This document shows, in pieces, positions 47,022 through 59,382 of a stretch of 64,000 nucleotides of DNA. Made by a program: the position numbers and the translations under genes. The DNA comes from Mauremys mutica (lineage: Eukaryota; Chordata; Testudines; Geoemydidae), in the NCBI RefSeq assembly GCF_020497125.1, contig NC_059077.1, positions 19,290,840 through 19,354,839 on the forward strand, in the 5' to 3' direction. The notes under the pieces are model-generated. The model was not told the origin of the DNA. It saw only the letters and a program-made list of their open reading frames with translations, and searched no databases. Numbering within the stretch: position 1 is the first letter of the stretch; each line of letters begins with the position of its first letter.

Positions 47022-48350
47022 TTAAAAGTATTAGAGGTGGTTTTGGCCATTGATATATTTTGAGCTTTTCATGTTGGGAAGATATTTGAGCTTTATTGCT
47101 CTTCATTTCCCCCCCGCACTGTGATAAGAATGTGCAGCTATAAAGCATTCAATAACTTCATTTTCTGTTTCTTATATTCACTTCTTAAAATTACACCTCA
47201 AGTGTTGCATTCACCAATGTCTATAATATATTCTGCCCAAATAGGGGCTTTGTGAGCAAGTATAGTATTTTTTTTACTTTATTTTTTTAAGAAAATGCTG
47301 TTTTCCTTCATTTATGTTTAAAGATAAAAATATGTTGATGATTAGCTTTAGTCTTCAGTATGATATAGGTTCTTCAAATTAAATTCCATTTTTAAGGGAT
47401 TCTCTAGCTGCATACTGTATACATACCTTCTGTCCTATTGTTTCCATTTTCTCTTTGGCCAACACAACTTTTCTTAAAATGTTGAAACGATCATTTCCCA
47501 GACTATACAATGGGCATACTGTCCAAGTAAATTTGTTCTAGGCAACAGAGAGGCTGGTATATTTTAAATCTCTGATGTTATTGTACATAGAAAAATGGAG
47601 ACTGTGTCTTTAATGGAAGCAAAAGGTTATCTTTCTGTGGCCTTTGTGTGTATGTGCTGATGTGAATGTAGGCAGCCAGACAGGCAGTGTGTGCAAAGAG
47701 ACTAGGGAACTGGCTGTGGATCGATAGAAATAGTGTGAAGTGAATTAATGTGAGGCAGGCAGTCTGTCTGTCATAAGGATTGCAGGGAATGTGGGGCAGT
47801 GCTGGTCAGTCACTGCAGAAATCTGTTTCCAATAAATTTAAACCCTCTGTCTGAAAATAAACTGCAGACATTCTCATGCGCCCATTGTTAAAACCCAATT
47901 AATTTGGATAATTATATGTATCAAATCATTGCCCCTATTGTGTTTTAATTAGAAATTTTGAAAGATGCAATTGTATGAAATTGAAGAGATAAAACTTTTA
48001 AAAATGAATTTATTTAATTTGCTTAAATATGAATGATAATCCATATTATCCCTACAAAAGAAAACAAATCATTAGTGATTTAAAATTAATATATTTCTAA
48101 CAGTTTATATGCATCTTTTTGCATTGATTTCAATTGGAGTTTTGATCAGCTCACTCCCAAGCTTAGATAAAAGAGGGGAGGGTCCTGCAATTGGTTTTGC
48201 AATCACTGAGATACAGCCTTCCTTCAACAAAAACAATTCAGTTAAATCAAACCTTAAGAGTGCAGATGGAGCTCAAAATCCAAATATAACACATCTCAGT
48301 GAAAGCTAAAAGAAAGCTGAGATCTCGAGACATTGAATCCTGACTATCAA
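47022..48350. other. Intron E-F segment, 47.0-48.3 kb, no recognised element
   Basis: AT-rich intron. Nothing recognisable, apart from short direct 'ggcagccagacaggcag' / 'ggcaggcagtctgtctg' sequence at 47670-47770. Confidence 0.4.
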
Positions 48351-51065
48351 ATCTGTAACAAGTAGGCACATAGAATGTAAGTATTTCGTATAGTACTGGA
48401 AATCTGGCGCAGTTTACATGAGAAATGAAAAAAACCCATCTGAACATACTTGGCATCAGTGAGATCAAATGGGCAGGAAGTGGCAAGATGATGCTACAAA
48501 GAGGAACGCATGAAAGAGGAGGAGGAATGATGCTAAATGACATCTCAGTGAAGACCCTGCTGGCTTGGGAACTAGCAACGTCTGGACTGCAAGGAAGACA
48601 TGTCAAGTGTACAGTAATCCAGGTATGTGCAACAACAGACTCTGCAGGTGACAGTGAAAAGGATACATCCTACAAGCAGGTGCAGCAAGTATTGGATGTC
48701 ATGCTTAACCATGACATTATGCTGATGACAGGCAACTTCAATGTACAAATCGGCAACAACTATGCTGGTTTGGAAGGAGTCATGGACACAGCAGTGGAAG
48801 ATATCCAAACTAATAATAGTGAACAGCTTTTGAATCTATGTGGCACAAACACCCAAGGAATAGGAGGCAATCTCTTCCAACACAAGAGGAGAGACAAATT
48901 CACCTGGAGATCACCAGTCAATGTGACTTTCAATCAGATAGAGCATGTGTGTATATCTGTCTAAGAGATGTGTGTCTTTGAGGGGTGTCAGAGTCAGCAG
49001 AGAAGCAGATGTTGGCTCAGAACATTCTTTTAGTGGCCACATTACAACTTAAACTCAAAAAGAGCACTAAGACAGATGAAAAGAATGTTATAGCAATAGA
49101 GACAAAGGACAAAGAAAAACAGCTCAGATTCCTGATTGCCTGTAGCAACCTTTCCAGTGGTTTACAGGACTAGGCTGTTAAGAAAGTCTGGAAGACAGAT
49201 GGTAAAACCGGTAGAAGATGGTAGTTGAGACAGCAGAGGAAGTAGTAGACTTCCAAAGAAGGCGGAAGAAAGATGTATGGATTACATCTGGAACATGGGC
49301 AATGACTGATGAATGAAAAGCTCAGAAGGCAAAAAAGAAACAGTGCAAGACACAGGAAGAACTCCTAGACAGAGATAAAAGATACAGAGAAAAAGAGAAG
49401 AGATGAAGGCAAGATAGAAATGCCTTTTTTCGGGAGAAGGCTAAGAGGCCTACAAAGCAGCTAAGAGGGGAGACCTCAAGCAGCTCTATACAATAGTGCA
49501 TGACCTCTCTCACCAGACCGTCACAGGTGATGACTATCAAGGATTTTCATGGATAGATGTTGAAAATGCAGGAAGAACAAGTCAAATAATGGAAGAACAT
49601 TTTCATTTTATATTAAACTGTCCAGATCATGCACAGGTTCTAGAAAAATGCCAGTGCAAAGTTAGAAATAAAAGGACCAATAACACTATGAAAGGCCTCA
49701 AATGGGGAAGTTCCTGGGGTTGACAGAATTTAAGCAAAGGTACTAAAGTCAGGAAGCAAAATTCTGATTGAAATCTAACAAAACTCTAACAAAATATGGG
49801 TGAAAGAAAAATGGTATCATTGTGGCATTGCCAAAAAATGGTGATCTTACTCTTTACATAAACTGGATAGGTATAGTACTGCTATCAGTCCTGGGCTAAG
49901 TATTGAATACTGTTATGCTAAATAGAATGAAAAAAACAGTGTATCGAATATTACGAAAAAAACAGGCTGGGTTCCATCCAGGTAGACGATATTATGAGCA
50001 GCTATCCAGTCTTTGATAGATGATCAAAAAAGCTACTGCTTGGCAAAAACCCATCTTATCAACTTTTAAAAAGCGTTTAGTAGTCTCTACGGCGAGACCC
50101 TGCGGAATATTGTTAAGAGCTACTGGATACCGAACAAACTTATCAACATATAAACTTCTTATTATGATGGAAGTAGATGTGCCGCAAGATCAGATACAGG
50201 TCAGCGTGAGTGGTTTGATATTGTGAGTGGAGTTAGACAAGGGAGTGTGTTATCACCAATCCTCTTTGCATTAGCAGTCGACTGGCTGATGAAATGAACA
50301 ACGAAAGGCATCATGCAGGTTTAAATGGGTAACAGAAACTAGTGACTCACCATTGCTTTACTGAGTACATAGTGAAACAGAATGGTTGTCCTTCCTAGAA
50401 CAGGAAGCAGCAAACATTAGATTGAAAGTAAATGAGGAGGAAAATAAAGATGTTTGAAGGTAGGAAACTGGATAACAGATGCAAAGATATCTGTGGACAG
50501 AAAAGAAATATAACAGACAGAAGAGTTCTGCTGTCTAGGAAGAGTGATGACAGTTGAAGGAGATTGTGATAAAGATATTCATACTAGATTAGGAAAAGCA
50601 AACACCACTTTCAGAAGGATGAACAACATCTGATCAAATAGAGATCTCCACACCAAATGAAAGGTCAGATTATACCATGTGATTGTACAGAGCACACCAC
50701 TGTACAGAGCAGAGAGTTGGCCGACGATAGTGGCTAACAAAAAGAGTGTATGTGAGAGTAATGGACCTGGTTGAGCAGTACATGTTAGAAAATATCACCG
50801 AAGAGGGAATGCTCAGGTGGTTGGGACCTGTACACTGAATGGAAGATGGGAGACATGCTAAGCAAGCATTGAACTGGATATCTGAAGGAGGAAAAAGAAA
50901 GTGAGACAAGCCAAGGGAGAAGTGGTAGAAGACAGTGACAGATGATATTGAATGAACTGGCATCACCTGGGAAGAAGTGTTGCAACTAGCAAGTGACCCT
51001 GGTTGTTGGAGGAACTGGACTCCCTGTTGTGTTAGCGGCCCAGGAACTAAGGCCTCAGGCAAGGT
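48350..51065 (+). mobile_element. RTE-clade-like LINE with CFDP2-like endonuclease, degenerate
   Basis: The + strand first shows an apurinic-endonuclease-like domain, then RT palm sequence, then a C-terminal region, in the order of an RTE-type LINE. The palm shows RMKKTVYRILRKKQAGFHPG (about 49928-49988) and SPIL-type sequence near 50250-50270 after several frame shifts. The C-terminus reads MLRWLGPVH, RHAKQALNWISEGGKRK and a region ending near 51055. Stops occur throughout. Borders are estimates and no poly-A or target duplication was identified. Confidence 0.7.
48425..48964 (+). pseudogene. LINE endonuclease domain (EEP superfamily), 180-codon open frame
   Basis: The 179-residue frame reads LNILGISEIKWAGSGKMMLQ, TVIQVCATTDSAGDSEKDTS, NHDIMLMTGNFNVQIGNN and a C-terminal FTWRSPVNVTFNQIEHVCIS. 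These correspond to the conserved steps of the exonuclease-endonuclease-phosphatase fold in RTE/BovB-type LINEs. The usual GDxN of the catalytic core reads GNFN, so an essential Asp is changed. In life the domain nicks target DNA to start reverse transcription. The start ATG lies inside a domain whose upstream part (WNV..., 48360-48420) is in another frame. It should not be taken for a host gene. Confidence 0.8.
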
Positions 51066-53960
51066 AAGGATAGCATGACTGGGCTCTAAGGAGTTAGGGC
51101 TTGTCTATTCAGCACAATGCATACTAGAGGGTGTGATCTCAAAAGCACCCCAACGTGTTGCTCACTAACTGGTCTTTGGTGTATGTTAACGTACGTGTGC
51201 TTGATCCTTTTACTTTTGGAAGATTTCAGTTATAAGAGCAGAAAAATACAACTAAAATAATATTGCATTGCACAATGTTAATGTATTTAAGTGAATGATA
51301 AATAGATTAGACAGCTATATTTAATATTTTGATTAATACACATATTGGATATCACACTTTGGTGAAATCACTCATAGTAAAATAAGTTTTCCATTAGATT
51401 TAGTATATTATTTGGTTTATTTTGAACATGCATTCAGGTTTTTATGACATATTTAAGACACTTTTTAGGTGTTATTTTTAGCAATTATCTAAAAAGCATT
51501 GGAGTACAGGAATACATGTTCCTGATTACTGGATTTTCATTGAGTGGAAGAAATATTTTTTTTGTATATCTGATGTAAACCAACACATGCCTGGGCATTC
51601 TTTTAATGTTATCCTTTTTATTTATCCTTATTAAGCCTAGGTATTGTAGCACATATCAAATGGAACATCACCCTCCTTTTGGTGATGGACAGATTCATGG
51701 TTGCCATAATGCTTATGCAAACCAGTATTCACTAAGGGTGCTATCCAATAAAAAGTTATCTTTTGGGGCCACGGTACCATGAGCTTCTGATAACTTATAG
51801 TTATCAGTTATATACCCACCGAGACTGTACCTTACTTGAGGAGGAGCTTCCATCTCAGAAGAGGCTTCCTAATGCATTTTTCAGGATTAAGCAACCATGG
51901 AAGAATTGCAGACACTGCCTAGCCCTGGGGTCTTAAGAGTCATGTTGGGGGATGCATCAAACATATTTGCTGTGCCTTCTGACATCCTAATGTAAGGAAG
52001 TGGGTTCTGCATAGAGTGCTTAGGAATAAGTGGACCATATTCTAGATTGTTGCATGCAGAACATGGAATTTATGAAGCTCCTTGTTGCAGAGTGGTTTTA
52101 TTTGTTTGCCTTTATGCAGAGGACCAATGTGTTCTCTGACTCAGTAGAGATGTGTATTCATGCATGTTTTTGTTTGTTCAGTGCATAGGTTGTTATGATT
52201 ATTTAGATAGCATAATAGGTGTGGGGTGGTGCTCCTTTATGGAGGGTTTGATTGTTAAGGATGCCTTCTCAAAAGAGGCTGAAATTAGGGCATGCATTCC
52301 TGGGAGGGAAGGTGGTTTCCTACATGTTGATCTTTCTGTTGTAAATTCTACAAAAAGTTTATTATGTCTTTTGAGTTTTCTGTGTAGTTTTTGTTTAGCT
52401 TTGTGTAATAGATTATTAACCGGGAGTGTTTGCAATGGGTTTCTATCTGAAATCTGTGAGACTGTCTAGTTTTTTGTTGTAGATGTGCATCATTAAAACA
52501 ATTATGTATCTACACAAAATTGATCTGAGACAGCAGGGAAGATTTGGGAAGACACTGGATAGCGATGAGTGAGGGGGATGGCAGCTCACTCACTATAGAG
52601 TTAAGAGTTCTTAAGTAGAGTAATTTCCCAACAGACAAATGGAGAGGCTCAAATTTTTGCATTTATGGTTGAATTTGGAATGTCAAATGATCACTCTCAA
52701 AGTGGGTGTAGGCAGTTTCCCCTTAATGGCTCAAAAATTAGCAGGCAAATGAATTTTTTCCCACTAAAATCTCATTATATTTAAGCCCATTTCATGATTT
52801 GGGGGAACCAATTCCTGACTTTTGAATACATGTATTTGGCAATACTGCTTCTATGTCCGTCAATGCAGTTATCACTTCTCTTTAGTCCTAGCCTTCCTTC
52901 TTGACCTAGCTGTTAAAAGGTGTAAGGATAGGGACAATCTGGTGGGCAGAGAGCCCTTAAAAAGTAGCACCAGTTACAAAGCCAGCACCTCTGTCTGACA
53001 AATTCCCCACGGTTCATCACAGGGGGGATTCCTCTGTGAGTGCCCCAGGATCCCATCTCGTGGCTTGGGGGATCATTGGTGTGAAGAGAGAAATAGGGAT
53101 TGTGTAGATTTGCATGGGGATGTGACATCCAGCGTTAAACTCTTTTTCTAAAATATGGAAGTTCACCAGCATTAGTGTGAAATTGTTAAGGTTGCTTCAC
53201 ACAAAATCACAAAAGCACAGGAAATGAAAAGTAAAGTTTCCTATATGCCTTCTAATCTTCCACTCAATCATACACCTTACCACTTCCACAATTACTGTAC
53301 ATCACAAATGATGTTAATTTTGTCCCGCTAGTAATGCCAGCCTTCCAGCACCTCCTTACCAGACTAACCCCTCGCAGTACACCAAACTATTGCACTAAAT
53401 CTGCACAACTAATAACATTTGGGGGGAAAGGGGATATTATGATAAAGGGTGTGTGCCAGAGAGAAGGCTGAAGGGTAGTCCGGAATGGATAGCCTGGTAA
53501 AGGAAGCATTGAAATGCTTACATTCCCTAGAGGAGCAGAGTTAAAGTTATGAACTGTGGTGTACATTAGTTGTGATAGTGGTAAGATAAAACTATAAACT
53601 TTATTTTTTAATAATGTACTGTGTTCCAAAGCTAGTAATTTAGGTGGTCTTCATGTGATCACTACTAGCAGGCTTAGCGAAGTGATACTAGTAACTGTTA
53701 CTGATTTGGTTGTGTGTTCCGTCCTCTGTCTTTTCATTACCTTCTTTCACTACTCCATTCCTTCAATTTAAGGACAACCACTTATGGAGAAATCTTTTTC
53801 TTGTACTTTGGATTTAGAAATTCATTTTTTTTCATGGTGCCCCATATCATATTATAATGACAGCTGAACTAATATTTTGACACAGAATATTTTTTGTGTG
53901 TGTGTAAAAAATGTTTTTTTACGCAAGAGTATACCACAGTGGGGCTGTCCTGTTTTGTTT
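51066..53960. other. Intron E-F segment, 51.1-54.0 kb, no recognised element
   Basis: AT-rich intron with a slightly GC-richer part at 52900-53120. No coding or repeat signal that I can support. A 105-codon open frame at 52152-52469 has no family resemblance. Confidence 0.45.
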
Positions 53961-53964
53961 TTCA

Positions 53965-54240
53965 TCAGAGACACAGGAATTGCTGTATCCAACCAGACCC
54001 GTGGTCTGTCTAGTCCAGTATCCTGCCTTTGGCAATGGCTTCAGATACTAGTCAAAAAAATCCCGCCACCAAAAAATCATGACATGGGCAATTACTGAAT
54101 AATTTGCCCATAAGGGATATTTCTTTGAAACTATATTAGCCAGAAGTTGTCGTGCTCTGAAGCATGAGATTCCACACACCTTCCAAACTCTAGTTTTTAA
54201 AAATTCTTTCTGATGTAATTTTCAATGTTCTCATTATATC
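53965..54240 (-). mobile_element. CR1 3'-end fragment, antisense
   Basis: Read on the - strand, 53965-54045 gives 'ggcaggatactggactagac' and 'gaccacgggtctggttgg', matching the CR1 3' UTR (ggatactgggctagatggac ... ttggtctgacccag). The region to about 54240 (cagaagttgtcgtgctctga in plus) may be the same element. The right border is estimated. Confidence 0.65.
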
Positions 54241-54287
54241 CATGTAAATGTCCAGTCCTTTTTATAGTTGAATTGCATCAGATGTAC

Positions 54288-54526
54288 AAGAAATATATAG
54301 CAGCAAAGAATCCTGTGGCACCTTATAGACTAACAGACGTTTTGCAGCATGAGCTTTCGTGGGTGAATACCCACTTCTTCGGATGCAAGTGCATCCGAAG
54401 AAGTGGGTATTCACCCACGAAAGCTCATGCTGCAAAACGTCTGTTAGTCTACAAGGTGCCACAGGATTCTTTGCTGCTTTTACAGAACCAGACTAACACG
54501 GCTACCCCTCTGATAAGAAATATATA
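54288..54526. mobile_element. Fold-back insertion with 12-bp target duplication
   Basis: The insertion (54300-54514) is bordered by identical 12-bp sequences AAGAAATATATA at 54288-54299 and 54515-54526. It consists of an inverted repeat and a tail of about 36 bp ending 'gactaacacggctacccctc'. This tail is the same type as the fragment at 62676-62795. The target duplication and the inversion fit retrotransposition with inverted priming of a short retroelement 3' end. Family assignment (Penelope-like or a SINE) is uncertain. Confidence 0.85.
54299..54478. repeat. Near-perfect hairpin, two 89-bp arms with a 2-nt loop
   Basis: The left arm 54299-54387 and the right arm 54390-54478 are reverse complements with one mismatch (cctta-tagact against cctt-g-tagact) and a loop of two bases, AG. 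The same 48-or-so codons are therefore open on both strands. Such a sequence can extrude as a cruciform or be a long dsRNA hairpin in the pre-mRNA. The single mismatch suggests a young event. Confidence 0.92.
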
Positions 54527-54777
54527 AATGCCTTTAATGTTTCTCTTCAGGAGAAATCATTCCTGTGTTTATATCTATAGAAAATTGTATACCATTTTGT
54601 CACACTTAGAAAAAAAATCTGATACTAATATATTTTAAAGGAGGCTAAAGGTGTGTCTGTATTTTGTCTCCAAATCTCAATATTAAACCTGCTTTTATAT
54701 GCTGATATAAAAGGAAGGAACATTTGAAATTTTATTGGAAAGAAACTTTCCTTAGTGCTGATCAGAAAGAGTTATAA

Positions 54778-55038
<261 letters not shown>

Positions 55039-55456
55039 TAATAACACTACTATGTTCCTATTGTTGTCCCATTCCTTTTAAATCCTTTAGGCTAGTGTGC
55101 GCTTGGAGGGAACATGAATTTGAGCAAAACTATTTAAGAACCCTTTCCCAAGAAAGTATCATTTGAATGTGTATTTGAGTGTGTTGTATATTTGTGAATT
55201 GGATCTAATGATCTTTTATATTTAACATAAATGTAGAATCTGAAATTATAAATTAGGATAAAATTTACTGTCAAGCAACAATTATCCTAAAGTACAAAGT
55301 ACTTGGTTACAAGTATTGCTGAAAAGAAAAAGGTTGTGTTACACAAGGAAAATCATTGCATAAGACAAACTTTAACATTACAGGCTGAAAATTTGCATAC
55401 ATTGCTTCCAGGGACGGGGTACATGTTGATTGTGCCCTGACAATGTTAACTTCATC

Positions 55457-55580
55457 TTTGAGTGATGGTCCCTATGTATTTTCCTTATGAGTACTCATAC
55501 ATGCCATGCACCCCACTTTGGAAATTCTTCAAAGCAGTGTCCATTGACCCACACATACGCAGTAGCTTCCCTTGTACTCC
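55457..55580. repeat. DIRS left inverted terminal repeat
   Basis: This is the inverted counterpart of about 60766-60890. Matching parts include 'gtgatggtccctatgtattt' in the outer part, and 'ggaaattcttcaaagcagtg' followed by 'gtccattgacc' and 'cgcagtagcttccc' in the inner part, with mismatches at about one base in six. The extreme outer boundary is uncertain by some bases. Confidence 0.75.
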
Positions 55581-55834
55581 CAACGAAGGCAGTTTTGGTC
55601 GATGCCTCCCCAGTTCCAACTTACATGTTCTATGTTCTAAGTTGGAATCATGTCCTACTTCACTCTGTGCATAACCTGTATAAAGTAAGATGTTTGTACA
55701 TAGTTTTATATCTTAGCTTATTAGTTATAGTATAGTATTGTTCCCCCCATCTCCCACCTAATTCCAATAGGGGGAAATCCTCTCTGGTCCCGGAAGATGG
55801 TTGAGAAGCTATGCTTACCATCCTTCCAGATATG

Positions 55835-56850
55835 ACCCTCCCCGCCAGGGATAATTGGTACCGATTTCCCTTGGGGGTCACCATGACTAATGGATCCCTC
55901 CATATTGGGGCCCTTGGGATCCCTGTGGCCAGTGCCTGGATCCCTGTGGCAGGTGCCCAGACCCCTGGTCAGGAATCGTACTGCTCCTCCACCTCTCATC
56001 AGATGATTCCATCCATGTATAAGGAGGAAGAGCTGGAACCAGTTCCATTTGTACCAACAGTTCCGATGGGTGCCTTTTCATAATTTCCAGATGACGACAT
56101 CGCTCCTTCATTGCCTTCTTCATCAGATGGCCACCATAATGATATATCAGGAGCTGTTGCAAAGGATCTCTTAACAATCTGCAGATCCCATCAGAAGAGG
56201 TCCAGGACCCTTAACACCATCTCTTGGACAATTTGCAACCACAGGGACCAACCAGGGTGGCCCTTCCAATTAGCACATCTATATTAGTACTGACCTTAGC
56301 AGTTTGGCACATACCAACATCTTGTGACTGTATACCAAAAAAATATATATATATTTTGTTCCTGCCAAAGGAGCTGACTTTTTTCCCATCCTGCCCCAAT
56401 TTGTTGGTAATACAGGCAGCTATGGAAAGAGCTTGGTCGCACTACCAGAAATCATCCCAACAGATAAGGGCTCAAAGAGACTGGACCTCCTGGGTAGGAA
56501 GGTCTTCTCTTTTGGAGGTCTTCAATTTTGTATAGCTAATTATTAAGTTTTATTAGCAAAATATGAGGTTAGTGGCACAGTTGGTTCCCCAGGCTGCAAT
56601 AGATGCTGCAGATTCAGTGTCCAGAAGTTTGGCCACAGAACTGATCACATGAAGGGACTCGTGACTGTAGTCATTAGGCTTTCCCAGAGAGATCCAAAAC
56701 ACCATCCAAGACCTCTTCTTCAATGAATCCAACCTTTTAATGAAAAGATGAATGAATTCCTGCACTCTCTAAAAGACTCAAGATCCATTCTGAAATCCAT
56801 GGGGATTTACACTCCAGCCACCCCAGAGGAAACACTAGAGACAGCCCTTT
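55835..56850 (+). pseudogene. DIRS gag-like region, broken
   Basis: Reading resumes in several frames: MTNGSLHIGALGIPV and EEELEPVPFVPTVPMGAF (55835-56083), then PDDDIAPSLPSSSDGHHNDI. After a stretch with stops comes RLDLLGRKVFSFGGLQFCIA (about 56480-56537), the same conserved block as in the fragment at 29668-30730. The DIRS gag-like protein is thought to package element RNA. The many stops make this a pseudogene. Confidence 0.65.
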
Positions 56851-57129
56851 AGACCACGACTACCCCTGTGGCATGCTCCATATGTCCACCTGAGCCTCTG
56901 CATAAATGACAGAGAATTCAGGGATCCTGTTTCATGGCTCTCTGTACTGCCACAGCCTCCACTTACTCCCAACCACAGGCCAACAGTCATTTTTGACATG
57001 CAGGTCGAGACCTGCATACCACCCTCAGTGGCACCTACTTCCTCTTCTGTCATCTTTGGAGGCCATCTTACTTTCTTCGCCCACAACTGGAACAAGATCG
57101 CCACGGATAGTTGAGTCCTGCAGATTATC

Positions 57130-57660
57130 CATCAGTGATACTCCACAGAGTTTCTTTTCTTCTCTCCTCACAAACCATCTTCGGAGAGCGCTCTCACCAG
57201 TTGATCAACAGGAAACAGAATACCTTTTACGCTGGGGGACAATAGAACGTGTCCCACCTCAGTATCAAGGCAAAGGGTTCTACACTCCATATTTTCTAAT
57301 CTCCAAAAAAGACGGAGGGTGGAGACCCATCCTGGAACTTCGGCAATTCAACATCTTTATTCGAAAGCTGAAATTTAGGATGATTGCGCTGGCATCTATA
57401 ATCTCCTCCCTTCAGGAGGGAATGTGGTTTGCAGCTCTTGACAGGAAGAATGCATATGTCCATATAAATGTTGACCCGTCTCACAGGAAGTTTCTGTGCT
57501 TCATTGGCCAAGAGCACTACCAGTTTCATTTCCTCACCTGAGGGCTCGCTACAGCCCCCAGGGTATACACTAAAGTTTTCCCTGTAGTAACAGCCCAGAT
57601 TCAATACCAGGGTTATACAGTATTTCCATACCTGGATGACTGGCTCCTAGTGGGCTGATC
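57130..57660 (+). pseudogene. DIRS reverse transcriptase, one stop before the catalytic box
   Basis: The frame from 56906 to 57541 includes RRALSPVDQQETEYLLRWGT, KGFYTPYFLISKKDGGWRPI, LELRQFNIFIRKLKFRMIAL, FAALDRKNAYVHINVDPSHR and a stop at 57539-57541. In the same frame, 57629-57640 encodes an intact Y-L-D-D box followed by Trp, so only the stop and downstream frame changes interrupt the RT core. Against the family, LDRKNAY replaces the usual LDLQDAY, so the first catalytic Asp of the palm remains while the second position is Asn. Confidence 0.8.
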
Positions 57661-58019
57661 TCATCAGGAAGTCATGTCAGCAATGGGACCTCTTCAGTAA
57701 TTTCTTTCTACTTTAGGTGTTAGTACATTTTGTTACCCCCAAGGACAATAACTTTTATGGGAGCATGGCTGTACTCAGTCTCTGCAAGAGCATTTCTTTC
57801 CATAGACAGGTTTTACACAGTGAGCAATCTGATCTTTTGCATCACCCGCAAACTATGTTGCGTCGGTGTCTTTCTCTGTTAGACTACATGGCTGCATGCA
57901 CCTACATGATGCCATTCACCAGATTCACTTGCGGTGCCTGCAAGCTTGGTTCCATTCGACCTACCAACCACACAGGGATTGCATTGACTCCAAAGTCACA
58001 GTTCCCACCAGAGTTATGA

Positions 58020-59036
58020 CCTCCCTTGCTTGGTGGTCCAACCCAAACAAATTCATGGTGGAACTCCCTTCAACCCTCCCATACCAAGGGCCACCATTCT
58101 GACAGGTGCCTCCCTTCCAGGGTGGGGTGTGTTCACCTGGACTACCACACTGCTCAGGGCACCTGGACCCTGTGTGCATTCACACAATGTGCAGTCAATC
58201 TATGGAACTCCTTGCCAGAGGATGTTTTGAAGGCCAAGATTATAACAGGGTTCAAAAAAGAACTAGATACGTTCATGGAGGATAGGTCGATCAATGGCTA
58301 TTAGCCAAGATGGGCAGGGATGATATTCCTAGTCTCTGTTTGCCAGAAGCTGCGAATGGGACACAGGAGATGGATCATTTGATGATTACCTGTTCTGTTA
58401 ATTCCCTCTGGGGCACCTGACATTGGCCACTGTGGGAAGACAGGATACTGGGCTAGATGAACCTTTGGTCTGACCCAGTATGGCCGTTCTTATGTTTTTA
58501 AAAGAGGCCGGGCTACACATAAACTTACTGGAACTGAGAGCAGTCCACCTTGCGTGCAAGGCCTTTCTTTCCCTCATACGCTTACTCCGTGTAAAAATAA
58601 CGTATATCACCACAGTGGTCTATATAAAGAAGCAGAGAAGAGAAAGATCTCATCCCCTCTACTTGGAAACAGTCAGACTTCGGAGGTGATGTATCAGAAA
58701 CCATATTATGATACAAGTTGCATACCTCCCAGGTATTTACAACTTCCTGTCAGACAGGTTAAGCAAAAGCTTCTCTGTAGACCACAAATGGGAGCTCCAC
58801 CACACAGTTCTAAACAATATATTAGCACAATGGGGTATTCCACGAAGGGACCTCTTTGTACCTCAGACGAATAGAAAGCTTTCCATGTATTACTCCAGGA
58901 GAGTCAAGGACTGCAGTTCCCACGGTCATGCTCTCCTGCTGTACTGGACGAATAACGTCAGATATACCTTTTGTCCCAACTACCACAGGTTGAACAGAAG
59001 CTCCATGGTGACAGAGCCACCATCCTCCTCTTAGCA
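58020..59036 (+). pseudogene. DIRS RNase H region, split by a CR1 insertion
   Basis: The first part is at about 58020-58170 (SLAWWSNPNKFMVELPSTLP, then ILTGASLPGWGVFTW, an RNase H-like start). After the CR1 tail it resumes at about 58503 with KEAGLHINLLELRAVHLACK. Later frames read AYLPGIYNFLSDRLSKSFSV (58714 onward) and WGIPRRDLFVPQTNRKLSMY, the C-terminal part of the RT/RNase H protein. RNase H removes the RNA strand after copying. Two frame changes occur besides the insertion. Confidence 0.65.
58172..58496 (+). mobile_element. CR1 3'-end insertion (TTCTTATG-tail type)
   Basis: The sequence from 'cacacaatgtgcagtcaatc' through 'ttataacagggttcaaaaaa', 'aatggctattagccaagatg' and 'tttggtctgacccagtatgg' to 'ccgttcttatg' is a CR1 3' UTR tail of the same type as 33210-34316. 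It interrupts the DIRS RNase H region, so it inserted later. The left border is approximate. Confidence 0.9.
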
Positions 59037-59382
59037 CCCTACTGGTCCAGACAGTTCTGGTTCACAGAATTCCTAACACACCTATCTATCATGATCTGCC
59101 TATTTTAAGACCTCCGAATCCAGGATGGGGGGTGGGAAATCAAGCGCCCCAACCAAGGCTCACCCCACCTCACGGCCTGGTGTTTGGATGGGTGTCAGAA
59201 ATAGAATGATAATGCTCCACCCCGTTCTGGAAATCCTTAACGAAAGTGTAAAAGATTCTACTAGGTCCTGCTACTTGGCTAAATGACGTCACTTTTTGGC
59301 CTGGGCACATCGCCACCAATATTCACTTCATATTGTGGGCATTCTAGTTACCCTAGACTATCTTCTTTCCTCAAAGTTGCAG

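Noticed and set aside
48425..48964. A 179-residue protein as a possible host gene
   Set aside because: The motifs are those of a LINE endonuclease, and RT remnants follow on the same strand.
52152..52469. 105-codon Leu/Cys-rich open frame
   Set aside because: It shows no family resemblance, and the overlapping antisense frame of similar length suggests chance openness in AT-rich intron.
54225..54527. Two nearly identical proteins encoded on opposite strands
   Set aside because: The mirror-image frames follow from the 89-bp hairpin; no coding function is needed to explain them.
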